NCBI RefSeq assembly: GCF_026672425.1
Contig: NZ_JAPPRC010000006.1
Coordinates: forward strand, 124,001 to 188,000
Direction of reading: 5' to 3'
Length of the DNA stretch: 64,000 bases
Source: Pannonibacter sp. SL95
GTDB taxonomy: Bacteria > Pseudomonadota > Alphaproteobacteria > Rhizobiales > Stappiaceae
Below, piece by piece: positions 36,061-45,454 of this stretch. Every line of letters begins with the position of its first letter. Within the stretch, counting starts at the first letter, position 1. The position numbers and the translations under genes were made by a program. The notes beneath the pieces are model-generated. The model saw only the letters and a program-made list of their open reading frames with translations. It did no database searches and had not been told where the DNA came from.

Positions 36061-36956
36061 TTGCAGAGCAGCGTGCCGACGCCGCGGTCGGTAAAGAGTT
36101 CGAGGAGGACGGCGTGCGGAACCTTGCCGTCCAGGATGACGACGCCTTCCACGCCCCGGTCGAGCGCCTCGATGCAGGTCTCGACCTTCGGGATCATGCC
36201 GCCGGAGATGGTGCCATCGGCGATGAGCTCATGGGCGCGGGCAACGGTGAGTTGCTTGATCAGCTTGCCGTCCTTGTCGAGAACGCCGGGAACGTCGGTG
36301 AGGAAGAGAAGGCGCGAGGCGTTCAGCGCGCCGGCAATGGCACCGGCAAAGGTGTCGGCGTTGATGTTGTAGGTGGCGCCATCCTCGCCGGGGGCGACAG
36401 GGGCCACGACCGGGATCAGGTCTTCCTTCAGCATCAGTTCGAGCATGGTCGGATTGACGACAGCCGGTTCGCCAACGAAGCCGAGATCAACGATCTGCTC
36501 GATGTGGGAATTGGGGTCGACCATGGTGCGCGTCAGCTTGCGCGCCTTGACGAGGTTGCCGTCCTTGCCGCAGAGGCCGACCGCGCGGCCGCCTTCGGCG
36601 TTGATCGACTGGACGATTTCCTTGTTGATCGAGCCTGCGAGGACCATCTCGACGATCTCGACGGTGGCCTTGTCGGTGACGCGCAGGCCGCCCTTGAACT
36701 CGGAGACGATGCCAAGACGGGTCAGCATGCTGCCGATCTGCGGGCCGCCGCCGTGGACGACCACCGGATGCACGCCCGACTGGCGCAGCAGGGTGATGTC
36801 ACGGGCGAAGGCGCGGCCAAGTTCGGCGTCACCCATGGCATGGCCGCCGTACTTCACCACGACGCGCTTCTTGTCGTAGCGCTGCATGTAGGGCAGGGCC
36901 TGGGCGATGATATGCGCGTTGCTGAGGAAGTCCTGGCTGGTCATGGGGCTGCTCAT
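36057..36956 (-). CDS. argB: acetylglutamate kinase
   Basis: Second enzyme of arginine synthesis, phosphorylating N-acetylglutamate. It has 299 residues from the ATG chosen. [12 protein letters not shown] near 35-46 is the phosphate-binding start of the amino-acid kinase fold. HGGGPQI near 75, [15 protein letters not shown] near 200-214 and GGMIPKVE near 250 complete the substrate and ATP sites. A GTG four codons upstream and another ATG four codons downstream are alternatives, and no ribosome site clearly decides. It is coupled by a 4-bp overlap to the downstream nucleotidase gene. Confidence 0.95.
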   Translation of the reverse strand: MSSPMTSQDFLSNAHIIAQALPYMQRYDKKRVVVKYGGHAMGDAELGRAFARDITLLRQSGVHPVVVHGGGPQIGSMLTRLGIVSEFKGGLRVTDKATVEIVEMVLAGSINKEIVQSINAEGGRAVGLCGKDGNLVKARKLTRTMVDPNSHIEQIVDLGFVGEPAVVNPTMLELMLKEDLIPVVAPVAPGEDGATYNINADTFAGAIAGALNASRLLFLTDVPGVLDKDGKLIKQLTVARAHELIADGTISGGMIPKVETCIEALDRGVEGVVILDGKVPHAVLLELFTDRGVGTLLCK

Positions 36957-37059
36957 GGGCGGGGGCACTCGCTGCTGCGGTGGCTGGGGCTGACCGGTTA
37001 CGGCCGGTCAGCGTCTATAGCCCGTTTGAGGGTGCTACTCAACGCGCTTTGGCCGCAGC

Positions 37060-39282
37060 TCAGCCCGCAAAGGCCTGGCTGAGTGGCTGATCGTTCTTGT
37101 CGTCACGTGCCAGCAGACGAATGAAGGCTGCCTGCGACTTGAGGGGTGCCGATGGCGCCAGCAGGTATTCGTCGCAGCCGGCCAGGGCAAGTGTCCGCTC
37201 CTCCGCACGCGAGGTGATGCCTTCGGCAGTCACGCAGACCCCGAGGTCCAGCGCGAAGCGGGCGAGAGCCTGTGCAAGGCGCAGGGGCGCCTCCGCACCG
37301 GGGACAGCGGCTGCGGACAGATTGAGACCAACCCGGCTGACACCAGCAGCCAGAAGCAGCGCTGGCGGCGTTCCGCCGTTGCCATAGCCGGTCAGGCCGA
37401 CATGCACGCCGTCACTGCGCAGCTGGGCGAGATTGGTCAGCATGTCCTGGGTCAATGCGCCGAGCATGCCGGCACCGAGATCCAGCTGCAGGGACACCGA
37501 CGGGAAACCCTGCCGAACCAGCACGGAACGAACCCTGAAGGGCAATCCTGGGTCGGCAAGTTGCGCCGGGGACAAGGCAACGCGCAGACGCACATGCCGT
37601 CCGGCAAGCCTGTGCCAATCCTTGGCAAGACTGACCGCATCCTCGAGCAACCCGTTGCCGACGTCGAGCGCCTCGCGGGAGGAGCCAAGGTCTTCATGCA
37701 ACTGGTCAAGCACCCGTCGGCTGCCATCGGGGCGGGTCCAGACGGGAACGGCCTGCGCACCGATCAGAGTGTTATCGCAAAGGCTGCGAATCTCGCGAAA
37801 GCCGATTTCAAGCGCGCCATCGCCCCGCGCGCGCAACACACCGCGCCGCAGGCGATCGAGATTTTCGATCCGCTCGCGCATCGGTGGCTGGAACACCTTG
37901 TATCGCCCGCGTCCTTCCGCCTTTGCCGCGTAAAGGGCAAGATCCGCGTTGCCAAGCAGCTGGTCCGGCGTGCCCCCGTCGCGCGGAAGCAGCGCAACGC
38001 CGATGCTGACGCCGCACGAGACGTTGCGGCCATCAAAATGAACTGGCTCGGACAGGGCCCTGACGAGACTGGTCGCGCATTCCTCTATGGCAAGATCGCG
38101 CCGGAGGGCCGGGTCCAGGATGGCAAACTCATCGCCGCCGAGCCGGCCGATTGTCGCTTCAGCAGAGACACAGGCCCTGAGCCGGCCTGCAACGACCTTG
38201 AGAAGCTCGTCACCCGCAGCATGGCCATAGGTGTCGTTGATGATCTTGAAATTGTCGAGGTCGAGCAGCAGGAGCGTGGCGGGGTCGCCGGTCTCCTGCC
38301 AGTCCGCAAAAGCCGCATCAACGGCGCTGTGAAAGCCGATCCGGTTGGCAAGCCCGGTCATCGGATCGTGGCGGGCCAGATATTCCATCTGGCGGCGGCT
38401 CTCTTCCTCGACGGTGACATCGCGGCAGATGCCGCGATAGCCGACGAAGGTGCCATCGCGCCCGAACCTTGCACGGGCTGTCACGCTGATGCTGTGGACC
38501 TGGTCGCGGTACGTCGTCTGATAGCGCCGGTCGCGCAAGGGCTGGGTCGGGTCGTGGCTCGCCAGCAAGGCAAGGAGTTCCGGACTTGCTTCGTATTCGA
38601 CCGTATCCGAACCGTCCGCCGACCGGCAGGTCCGGGCCGGCGTGTTGACCTGTGTCGGCAAGAAGGTAACCCCGTGCACGGGATCGTGTTCCCAGATCCA
38701 GTCCGAGGCGATGTCGAGAAAGTCGCGCAGCCAGGTGGTGTGGTTGCGCGTAATCAGGACGCGCGAGGCAATGACGCCCAGATGGCACAGCATGGCGTGG
38801 GTGCCACTCTCCATGCCATCAGGGCGAGCGGCAAAGTCCTGGACGCACAGGGACGCTATGATCTCGCCGTCGGCATCACGAAGCGGAATGCCGGCGTAAT
38901 AATTCAATCCAGAGTTCAGGCTTGGATGACCGGCAAGATGTGACTCGCGTCGAAGGTCTCTGTACTCGACGGGTTCGCCTTTGCGGACCACATCGCAACA
39001 CAGGGTTTCGTCCGTGTTGAGGACGCGCGTGCCGCCGTTTCCGGCGTTTATGACGATGGTCTGGGGACCTTCGATGATGGCAACGAACCCGCGGGCGCAT
39101 CCCGTGATGCCGCGCGCAAGCTCGGCCAGTGCCTGAAGGTCGAGGTCACCGCGATCCTCGAGCGCTGCAAGCATCGTCTCGACACGGTCATTCCGCGCTG
39201 TGTCAGACGCGATGCTGTTCTCGGCCAACGAGCGTGGGCCGGGGGCGTCATTTTCACCCGCCTCAGAAGGTTTGCGCGTCAC
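37060..39282 (-). CDS. GAF-PAS-GGDEF diguanylate cyclase with degenerate EAL domain
   Basis: Cytoplasmic signalling protein of 740 residues. Domains in order are a GAF (about 35-180), a PAS region with a PAC end YRGICRDVTVEEESRRQ (about 185-295), a GGDEF cyclase (about 300-460) and an EAL-like domain (about 475-735). The cyclase keeps the active GGDEF signature (LGGDEFAIL near 384). In the EAL part the ExL motif reads GAQAVPVW, and the DFG-type metal loop reads LTGYGNGG, so phosphodiesterase activity should be absent. It therefore probably makes cyclic di-GMP in response to a cytoplasmic signal. The start is a GTG behind AAGG. Confidence 0.87.
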   Translation of the reverse strand: MTRKPSEAGENDAPGPRSLAENSIASDTARNDRVETMLAALEDRGDLDLQALAELARGITGCARGFVAIIEGPQTIVINAGNGGTRVLNTDETLCCDVVRKGEPVEYRDLRRESHLAGHPSLNSGLNYYAGIPLRDADGEIIASLCVQDFAARPDGMESGTHAMLCHLGVIASRVLITRNHTTWLRDFLDIASDWIWEHDPVHGVTFLPTQVNTPARTCRSADGSDTVEYEASPELLALLASHDPTQPLRDRRYQTTYRDQVHSISVTARARFGRDGTFVGYRGICRDVTVEEESRRQMEYLARHDPMTGLANRIGFHSAVDAAFADWQETGDPATLLLLDLDNFKIINDTYGHAAGDELLKVVAGRLRACVSAEATIGRLGGDEFAILDPALRRDLAIEECATSLVRALSEPVHFDGRNVSCGVSIGVALLPRDGGTPDQLLGNADLALYAAKAEGRGRYKVFQPPMRERIENLDRLRRGVLRARGDGALEIGFREIRSLCDNTLIGAQAVPVWTRPDGSRRVLDQLHEDLGSSREALDVGNGLLEDAVSLAKDWHRLAGRHVRLRVALSPAQLADPGLPFRVRSVLVRQGFPSVSLQLDLGAGMLGALTQDMLTNLAQLRSDGVHVGLTGYGNGGTPPALLLAAGVSRVGLNLSAAAVPGAEAPLRLAQALARFALDLGVCVTAEGITSRAEERTLALAGCDEYLLAPSAPLKSQAAFIRLLARDDKNDQPLSQAFAG

Positions 39283-39421
39283 GATGCCTTGACCATTGTT
39301 GGTTCTGTCAGGCTTCAGTTTCGCGTCCTGCTCGTTAAAGTTACGTGTATGTCGTTAGGTAAATTTGCTGAAACGGCTAGGGAATGCCTGCGGTTTCTAG
39401 ATAAAATTACGGAGAGGTCAC

Positions 39422-40069
39422 TCAGCGTTCGAGTAGGGTTGCAATCTCAGCGCGCAGTACATCGACGCCGTTTGCTTTTTCGGAAGATGTCGGAATGATC
39501 AAGGGGAAAGCGGCGGGACGCTTGCGCAGTTTTTCCGCCGTTGCGTCAAGAAGGGTGGCAAGCTGGGTCGGCTTGATCTTGTCGGTCTTGGTCAGGACCA
39601 CCTGATAGACGACTGCCGCCTTGTCGAGCAGTTGCATGGCGTCAATGTCGTTCTGCTTGATGCCATGCCGGCTGTCGATCAGCAGGAAAACGCGGCGCAG
39701 GTTCGGCCGGCCGCGCAGATAGGAAAACACCAGCGCAGTCCACGCGTCGACCATCGCCTTGGGTGCTTCGGCGTAGCCATAGCCTGGCATGTCGACGAGG
39801 GTCATGCCGGTTTCCGGCGCGGCAAAGAAGTTCAGCATCTGCGTGCGGCCGGGCGTGTTCGAGGTGCGGGCCAGATCCTTGCGCCCGGTGAGGGCGTTGA
39901 TCAGGCTCGACTTGCCCACGTTCGAGCGTCCCGCAAAGGTGATCTCGACACCGACCGAAGCGGGGAGCTGGCGCATGTCCGCGACGCTGGTGACAAAGTT
40001 CCAGGGCTTGGCGAACAGAAGGCGGCCGGCTTCGAGCTGATCTTCGGTGAATTCAGGTGTGTGGGTCAT
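39422..40069 (-). CDS. yihA: ribosome biogenesis GTPase YihA/EngB/YsxC
   Basis: Essential small GTPase of large-subunit assembly, 215 residues. G1 is GRSNVGKSS (47-55), G2 lies in [11 protein letters not shown] near 70, G3 is DMPGYG near 92, and G4 is TKTDK near 162. It follows yidC on the same strand after a 126-bp gap that contains a long palindrome, and in the same order as in other rhizobial-type genomes (rpmH-rnpA-yidC-yihA-argB). Confidence 0.95.
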   Translation of the reverse strand: MTHTPEFTEDQLEAGRLLFAKPWNFVTSVADMRQLPASVGVEITFAGRSNVGKSSLINALTGRKDLARTSNTPGRTQMLNFFAAPETGMTLVDMPGYGYAEAPKAMVDAWTALVFSYLRGRPNLRRVFLLIDSRHGIKQNDIDAMQLLDKAAVVYQVVLTKTDKIKPTQLATLLDATAEKLRKRPAAFPLIIPTSSEKANGVDVLRAEIATLLER

Positions 40070-40129
40070 GATGCGTTTCTATCCTGTTGCCCGGCTGCCG
40101 TCGAGCGCAGCGCCTGAGCCTCAATGCAG

Positions 40130-40157
40130 AACACCCCGCGGCAGGCCGCGGGGTGTT
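40130..40157. terminator. 28-bp palindrome between yidC and yihA
   Basis: AACACCCCGCGGC is followed by AG and then its exact reverse complement, giving a possible 13-bp stem. It lies 39 bp past the end of yidC. Without a T-tract on the minus strand it may slow or end transcription from yidC into yihA, or protect the mRNA 3' end. Confidence 0.5.
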
Positions 40158-40195
40158 GCTGGCGTTTGCTTGACTTGAGCGGATCAGCTGTCCGT

Positions 40196-41998
40196 TCAGC
40201 CCTTGGTTTCTTCCGCGGGCTTTTTCTTGAACGTGTCCCGCAGATTGTCCCAGAGCTCCACCTTCACGCCCTGACGGCGCATGATGACATACTGCTGGGT
40301 GATCGAGAGGCTGTTGTTCCAGGCCCAGTAGATCACCAGACCAGCCGGGAACGAGGCCAGCATGAAGGTGAACAGGACGGGCATCCAGGTGAAGATGATC
40401 TGCTGGGCCGGATCGGTCGGCGCCGGGTTCATCTTCATCTGCACGAACATGGTGACACCCATGATCAGCGGCCAGACGCCGAGCATAAGGAAGGTGGGCG
40501 GATCCCACGGGATCAGGCCGAACAGGTTGAACAGCGTGGTCGGATCCGGCGCGGACAGGTCGTGGATCCAGCCAAAGAACGGCGCATGGCGCATTTCGAT
40601 GGTGACGAACAGCACCTTGTAGAGCGCGAAGAACACAGGGATCTGGATCAGGACCGGAAGACAGCCGGCGAGCGGATTGATCTTCTCGGTCTTGTACAGC
40701 TCCATCAGGGCTTGCTGCTGCTTTGCCTTGTCGTCCTTGTATTTCTCGCGGATGTCCATCATCTGCGGCTGCACGAGCTTCATCTTGCTCATGGAGACAT
40801 AGGACTTGTTGGCCAGCGGGTAGAACAGCAGCTTGACGAGAACCGTGACCAGCAGGATGGCGACGCCGAAGTTGCCGACGAGGTGGAACAGCCAGTCGAT
40901 GACGAAGAACATCGGCTTGGTGAGGAAGTAGAACCAGCCCCAGTCGATCAGCAGCTCGAAGCCTTCGATCTTGAGGGTGTCCTCATAAGCGTCGATGAGC
41001 TTGGTTTCCTTGGCTCCGGCGAACAGGTAGGAGACAGCCTCCCCCTTGGCGCCCGGCTGGACGGCAACCGCATCGCCGAGGAAATCGCTCTGGTAGATGT
41101 CGGTGCCGGCATTGTAGCTGAAGCTCGGCTCGAAGCTGGTGCCCGGCACCGGCGCGAGGGTCGAGGCCCAGTACTTGTCGGTGATGCCCAGCCAGCCCTT
41201 GTCGGACTTGCCCGGCTTGACCTGCTTTTCTTCCTGCACCTCGTCGTAATCGACTTCGGTAAGGCCCTTCTCGCCGACAACGCCGATCAGGCCTTCATGC
41301 AGGATGTAGAAGTTCTCGGTCTTCGGCTTGCCGCGGCGCGCGATCAGGCCGTAGGGGTACAGCGACACCGGCGTCGCCGTGCTGTTCGAAACGCCCTGCG
41401 TCACCGTGAACATGTAGTTCTCGTCGATGGCGAAGCTGCGGGTGAAGACGAGACCTGCGCCATTGTCCCAGGTGAGGGTGACCGGCGAAGACGGGCTGAG
41501 CGTGGTGCTGCTGGCGCTCCAGACAGTGTCCGGGCCAGGCAGGGCGACGGTGGCGCCTGCATCGGCGACCCAGCCGTAATCGGCGTAATAGGCCTGATGC
41601 GTACCCTTCGGCGAGAACAGCACGATGGTCGGGCTCTTCGGGTCGACGGTCTCGTGGTAGTCCTTGAGGCGGATGTCATCGACGCGGCCGCCGGTCAGGC
41701 TGATCGAGCCGGACACGCGCGGGGTGTCGATCGCAACACGCGGCGAGGCGGAAAGAGCTGCATCACGGGTCTGGGCGACAGGCTGGGCCTCGGCGGCACC
41801 GGGAATGGCTGCAGAGCCGGCAGTGCCGGCAGGAGCCGGAGCCTGAGCCTGCGGATTTGCCGCCTGGCGCGCCGCTTCCTGCTGGGCCAGCTCGGCCCGC
41901 TGCTGTTCCATCTGCGGGCCGACAATGAAGTACTGCCAGCCAAGCAGGATGACCAGCGACAGAGCGATGGCGATGAACGTATTGCGATTGTCAGCCAT
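40196..41998 (-). CDS. yidC: membrane protein insertase YidC
   Basis: Inserts proteins into the inner membrane, alone or with Sec. It has 600 residues: an N-terminal helix (about 6-24, [18 protein letters not shown]), a large periplasmic beta-supersandwich domain (about 60-345), and the C-terminal five-helix insertase core (about 360-585) with the hydrophilic-groove region around [19 protein letters not shown] and [22 protein letters not shown]. An Ala/Gln/Pro-rich linker follows the first helix. It starts 9 bp after rnpA, so both belong to the rpmH-rnpA-yidC operon. Confidence 0.97.
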   Translation of the reverse strand: MADNRNTFIAIALSLVILLGWQYFIVGPQMEQQRAELAQQEAARQAANPQAQAPAPAGTAGSAAIPGAAEAQPVAQTRDAALSASPRVAIDTPRVSGSISLTGGRVDDIRLKDYHETVDPKSPTIVLFSPKGTHQAYYADYGWVADAGATVALPGPDTVWSASSTTLSPSSPVTLTWDNGAGLVFTRSFAIDENYMFTVTQGVSNSTATPVSLYPYGLIARRGKPKTENFYILHEGLIGVVGEKGLTEVDYDEVQEEKQVKPGKSDKGWLGITDKYWASTLAPVPGTSFEPSFSYNAGTDIYQSDFLGDAVAVQPGAKGEAVSYLFAGAKETKLIDAYEDTLKIEGFELLIDWGWFYFLTKPMFFVIDWLFHLVGNFGVAILLVTVLVKLLFYPLANKSYVSMSKMKLVQPQMMDIREKYKDDKAKQQQALMELYKTEKINPLAGCLPVLIQIPVFFALYKVLFVTIEMRHAPFFGWIHDLSAPDPTTLFNLFGLIPWDPPTFLMLGVWPLIMGVTMFVQMKMNPAPTDPAQQIIFTWMPVLFTFMLASFPAGLVIYWAWNNSLSITQQYVIMRRQGVKVELWDNLRDTFKKKPAEETKG

Positions 41999-42007
41999 GA
42001 GCTGCCG

Positions 42008-42460
42008 TCACCCCTTGTGTTTGTCGGCCTTGTTGCGTTCCGGACCTGTTGTCTTTTCCGGGGCCTTGCCGCCCGAACGACCTGTGCCAGATCGTTGGCC
42101 GTGCCGCTGACCATGCCGTGGCCGCGCGCTCTTTGGATCAAGCGCCGGCTTGAGCCCCGACATAAGGTCACGAACGAGATCGGTAAAGGGCAGGGACAGT
42201 GCGGCCCGGCGGCCGATGATGACAAAATCGGCACCCTGCGGCACCGTGTCATCGCCAAGCTGGGCGACTGCAGCCCTGAGGCGGCGGCGAATCCTGTTCC
42301 GCTCCACCGCGTTCCCGGTCTTTTTCGTGACCGTATAGCCCACGCGCGAGGTGGCATCCTCGTCACCACGCGCAAGGCCCTGTAATGCAAAAGCGCGCCG
42401 GTCTGTCCGTCCACCATTGGCGACGGCCAGAAACTCGGAGCGCTTTTTAAGAGTTTTCAT
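42008..42460 (-). CDS. rnpA: ribonuclease P protein component
   Basis: Basic protein of 150 residues that supports the RNase P RNA in 5' maturation of tRNAs. The opening MKTLKKRSEFLAVANGGR and the RNR motif NAVERNRIRRRLR (about 54-66) are characteristic. A Lys/Arg/Gly-rich tail of about 40 residues after the fold is longer than in E. coli but common in alphaproteobacteria. It lies 69 bp after rpmH and just before yidC on the same strand. Confidence 0.94.
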   Translation of the reverse strand: MKTLKKRSEFLAVANGGRTDRRAFALQGLARGDEDATSRVGYTVTKKTGNAVERNRIRRRLRAAVAQLGDDTVPQGADFVIIGRRAALSLPFTDLVRDLMSGLKPALDPKSARPRHGQRHGQRSGTGRSGGKAPEKTTGPERNKADKHKG

Positions 42461-42529
42461 GATTGGCTGCGGCGGCGTTGTTGGTCCATGTCCCAAAAGG
42501 TCCGGTCACAAGCGCCGCTGCCGGGCGCT

Positions 42530-42664
42530 TTACGCGCTCAGGCGCTTGCGGCCCTTGGCCCGGCGACGGGCGAGAACCTGACGGCCATTCTTGGTGGCCA
42601 TGCGGAGGCGGAAGCCGTGACGGCGCTTACGAACGAGGCGGCTCGGCTGATACGTACGCTTCAT
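42530..42664 (-). CDS. rpmH: 50S ribosomal protein L34
   Basis: Gene of 44 codons with the L34 sequence [22 protein letters not shown] followed by [21 protein letters not shown], a complete and unmistakable match. The frame stays open upstream, but the conserved MKRTYQPS start fixes the ATG at 42664. First gene of the rpmH-rnpA-yidC cluster, which is the classic arrangement. Confidence 0.97.
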   Translation of the reverse strand: MKRTYQPSRLVRKRRHGFRLRMATKNGRQVLARRRAKGRKRLSA

Positions 42665-43084
42665 TTTTGTTATCCGCGCCGTCGCGCGGCCCTTTTGGAT
42701 TAAGAAAGTCTGGGCTGGACGCACCCCAACCAGGCCGGTGATCCGAGTGACCTGTCTAAAAAAGACATAGCCATACGGTCTGGACGAGTGGGTGCAAGTC
42801 CGGGTCGAGCGCGCTTATACGGGGGCTCTGCTGCCAAGTCAACGCGTTCCGCGCGCTTTCCGGCCACTGCCGGCAACGGCGCAGGCATGCAAGTCCGGTC
42901 ATCACGTCCCGGTGACCACCGGGCTCCACAGGGCTCAAATATCGGTGACAGCAGAGCTTTTGCGCAAACTTCCGGCTATTCTGTGCCCGAACGCTCGCTT
43001 CCCGTCCATGGCGGGATGGCGGCATAATTGTTTTCACGGCAAAGCCATCTGCCCGGTGGAGCCCCAACACGACAGCGGAGCCGC
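42665..43084. other. 420-bp divergent intergenic region between rpmH and the TVP38 gene
   Basis: No gene, strong hairpin or repeat is recognised. It must hold the rpmH promoter (minus strand) and probably the promoter of the TVP38-flavoprotein-kinase group (plus strand). No DnaA-box cluster is visible, so it is not a replication origin. Confidence 0.5.
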
Positions 43085-43870
43085 ATGCCCGATCCTGTCC
43101 GGTCCCACCGATTCCCGACGGCGCTCGCCTTGCGCTGGGGTGCGCTTGCCCTGCTGCTGGCATTGATGCTGATTGGCTACCTCAACGGCTGGCACGAGGT
43201 GCTGAGCCTGTCCGGGCTGATCCGGCACCGCGAGGCGCTGGCCCAGCTGGTGGCCGACAACCGCTACGAGGCCATGGGCCTGTTCACGCTGGCCTATGCC
43301 GCGGTGGTGGCCATGTCCTTCCCGGGCGGTTCGTTGCTGACTGTTGCCGCCGGCGCAATGTTCGGCTGGATGATGGGCGGCATGGTCGCGGTTGTCGGGG
43401 CAACGATCGGCGCGACCATCGTGTTCCTGATCGCGCGCTCCTCCGTCGGGTCGGTGCTGGCCGACCGGGCCGGTCCGTTCCTGCGCAAGCTTTCCGACGG
43501 GTTTCGCCGGGATGCGGCGAGCTACCTGCTGTTCCTGCGGCTGACGCCTGTGTTCCCGTTCTGGCTGGTCAACATTGCCCCGGCGCTGTTCCAGGTTCCG
43601 CTGCGCATCTATGTGGTTACAACCGCACTGGGGATCTTGCCGGGAACCTTTGCCTTCGCCATGGTCGGATCAGGATTTGACAGTGTCATCGCCGCGCAGG
43701 AGGCTCTGGATCCGGGATGTGCCGGACGTGGCACCTGCCGGGTCAGCCTGACGGCCCTGTTGACGCCGCAACTGGCCACCGCTCTTGTTGTCATGGGGCT
43801 GGTGGCGCTGCTTCCGGTCGCGCTGCGCCTGTGGCGCGGGCGAAGGCAGGCAGACAGGACGGGGAAGTGA
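43085..43870 (+). CDS. TVP38/TMEM64 family (VTT domain) membrane protein
   Basis: Membrane protein of 261 residues. The central VTT/DedA-type core includes SFPGGSLLTVAAGAMFGWMMGG near 78-100, an alternating Gly/Ala helix (VVGATIGATIVFLIARS), and the LLFLRLTPVFPFWLVNIAPALFQVPLRIY re-entrant segment near 160-190. Members are linked to lipid scrambling and membrane homeostasis. GGAG precedes the ATG. A flavin reductase-like gene follows after 85 bp, and fused TVP38-flavoprotein genes occur in other bacteria, which supports a functional pair. Confidence 0.88.
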   Translation: MPDPVRSHRFPTALALRWGALALLLALMLIGYLNGWHEVLSLSGLIRHREALAQLVADNRYEAMGLFTLAYAAVVAMSFPGGSLLTVAAGAMFGWMMGGMVAVVGATIGATIVFLIARSSVGSVLADRAGPFLRKLSDGFRRDAASYLLFLRLTPVFPFWLVNIAPALFQVPLRIYVVTTALGILPGTFAFAMVGSGFDSVIAAQEALDPGCAGRGTCRVSLTALLTPQLATALVVMGLVALLPVALRLWRGRRQADRTGK

Positions 43871-43955
43871 AGCGGGAAGGGATGCCGGTGGTCTCGGTCG
43901 GGACGGACAGTGCCACGAATAGGCCGATGTCGGAAAGCCAAGCCTTGGAGGGGCA

Positions 43956-45410
43956 ATGACGCGCCAGTTGACACCTGATATCTGCGTAATCGGCGGCGGC
44001 TCGGCCGGCCTGTCAGTTGCGGCCGGCGCGGCCGCGTTCGGCGTACCCGTTGTCCTCGTGGAAAAGGGCCTGATGGGCGGGGACTGCCTCAACACCGGCT
44101 GTGTGCCCTCCAAGTCGCTGCTGGCCGCAGCCAGCCTTGCCGCCAGCCGGCGGGCCGGCGAAACCCTTGGAATTGCGCCTGTCGAACCTGCAATCGATTT
44201 CGCCGCCGTCAAGGCGCATGTCCGCTCCGTGATCGATGCGATCGCCCCGCATGATTCCGTCGAGCGCTTCGAGAGCCTCGGCGTCACGGTGCTGCAGGGC
44301 GCGGGCAAATTCACCGGAAAGGACACGCTGAGCGTTGGCGAGGACACGATCCGGGCGCGCCGGTTTGTCATTGCCACCGGCTCGCATGCCTTCATTCCGC
44401 CGGTGCCCGGACTGGATGGCGTCCCTTATCTGACCAACGAGACGATCTTCGGCCTCCAGACCTGTCCGGAGCATCTCCTGGTGCTTGGCGGAGGCCCGAT
44501 CGGCCTGGAAATGGCGCAGGCACATCGCCGCCTCGGCGCGCGCGTCACCGTGCTGGAGGCCGGGCGGGCGCTTGGCCGTGATGACGAGGAACATGTGCCG
44601 CTGGTGGTGGAGGCGCTGAAGGCCGAGGGCGTCGAGTTTCTCGAGCGGACCCATGTGGTGCGCGCCGAGGCGACGGCGACGGGCGTGATGCTGACCGTTG
44701 AATGGCCCGAACGCGGTGGCCGCTCGGACGGGGTTGGCCGCCTGGGCCAGATTGAAGGCTCGCATCTGCTGATCGCAACCGGCCGTGCGCCGTCGATCAG
44801 CGGCATGGGGCTGGAGCAGGCGGGCGTCGAGTTCAACGCGCGCGGCATCAAGGTTGACGAGGGGCTGCGCACCTCGAACCGGCGGATCTACGCGATCGGC
44901 GATGTCATCGGCGGCATGCAGTTCACACATGTGGCCGGATACCACGCGGGACTGGTTTTGCGCTCGGCGTTGTTCCGCCTGCCGGCCAAGGAAAACCGGG
45001 AGATCATCCCTTGGGTGACCTACACCCAGCCGGAAATCGCCCAGGTGGGCCTGCTGGAACGCGAAGCGCGCAAGCGCTATGGCACACGCCTCAAGGCGGT
45101 GCGGGTCGACTATGCCGGCAATGACCGCGCCCAGGCGGACCGCAAGACAAATGGCAAGGTGAAGCTGCTGGCTGGCCCCGGCGGCCGCCTCGTCGGTGCC
45201 TCGCTGGTGGGGGCCAATGCCGGGGAGATGGCCAATCTCCTGTCGCTCGCCGTGTCGCAAGGGCTGACCATGAAACAGCTCGCCGGCTTCATCGCGCCCT
45301 ATCCGACCTATGGCGAGATCATCCGCCGGGCCGCGCTCGCCTATTACGCCGATCTGCCGAAGCGCCGGCTGGTGCGGGCGCTGGTGAGCGTCCTGCGGCT
45401 GTTCGGCTAG
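43956..45410 (+). CDS. FAD-dependent disulphide reductase-like protein (mercuric reductase / dihydrolipoamide dehydrogenase family)
   Basis: Flavoprotein of 484 residues. FAD site GGGSAG (13-18), redox disulphide GGDCLNTGCVPSK with Cys44 and Cys49, NAD(P) site LVLGGGPIGLEMAQ near 177, and the second FAD motif IYAIGDV near 315 are present. The C-terminal dimer-interface motif reads APYPTYGE where dihydrolipoamide dehydrogenase has His-Pro-Thr-x-x-Glu, so the catalytic histidine is replaced by tyrosine. The missing His and the adjacent TVP38 gene suggest a redox role at the membrane rather than in a 2-oxo-acid dehydrogenase. Substrate unknown. Confidence 0.88.
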   Translation: MTRQLTPDICVIGGGSAGLSVAAGAAAFGVPVVLVEKGLMGGDCLNTGCVPSKSLLAAASLAASRRAGETLGIAPVEPAIDFAAVKAHVRSVIDAIAPHDSVERFESLGVTVLQGAGKFTGKDTLSVGEDTIRARRFVIATGSHAFIPPVPGLDGVPYLTNETIFGLQTCPEHLLVLGGGPIGLEMAQAHRRLGARVTVLEAGRALGRDDEEHVPLVVEALKAEGVEFLERTHVVRAEATATGVMLTVEWPERGGRSDGVGRLGQIEGSHLLIATGRAPSISGMGLEQAGVEFNARGIKVDEGLRTSNRRIYAIGDVIGGMQFTHVAGYHAGLVLRSALFRLPAKENREIIPWVTYTQPEIAQVGLLEREARKRYGTRLKAVRVDYAGNDRAQADRKTNGKVKLLAGPGGRLVGASLVGANAGEMANLLSLAVSQGLTMKQLAGFIAPYPTYGEIIRRAALAYYADLPKRRLVRALVSVLRLFG

Positions 45411-45454
45411 GCTGGTCGCGTCATGGCCGCCTGTGCCGCAAGGGAGCAAGCCGG

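Noticed and set aside
40124-42385. A 753-codon plus-strand frame opposite yidC and rnpA
   Set aside because: It lies entirely over two certain genes on the minus strand, has His/Arg-rich low-complexity composition, and has no ribosome site or family match.
42665-43084. Replication origin next to rpmH-rnpA
   Set aside because: No dnaA or dnaN gene, no DnaA-box cluster and no AT-rich unwinding region are visible. In alphaproteobacteria the origin usually lies elsewhere.
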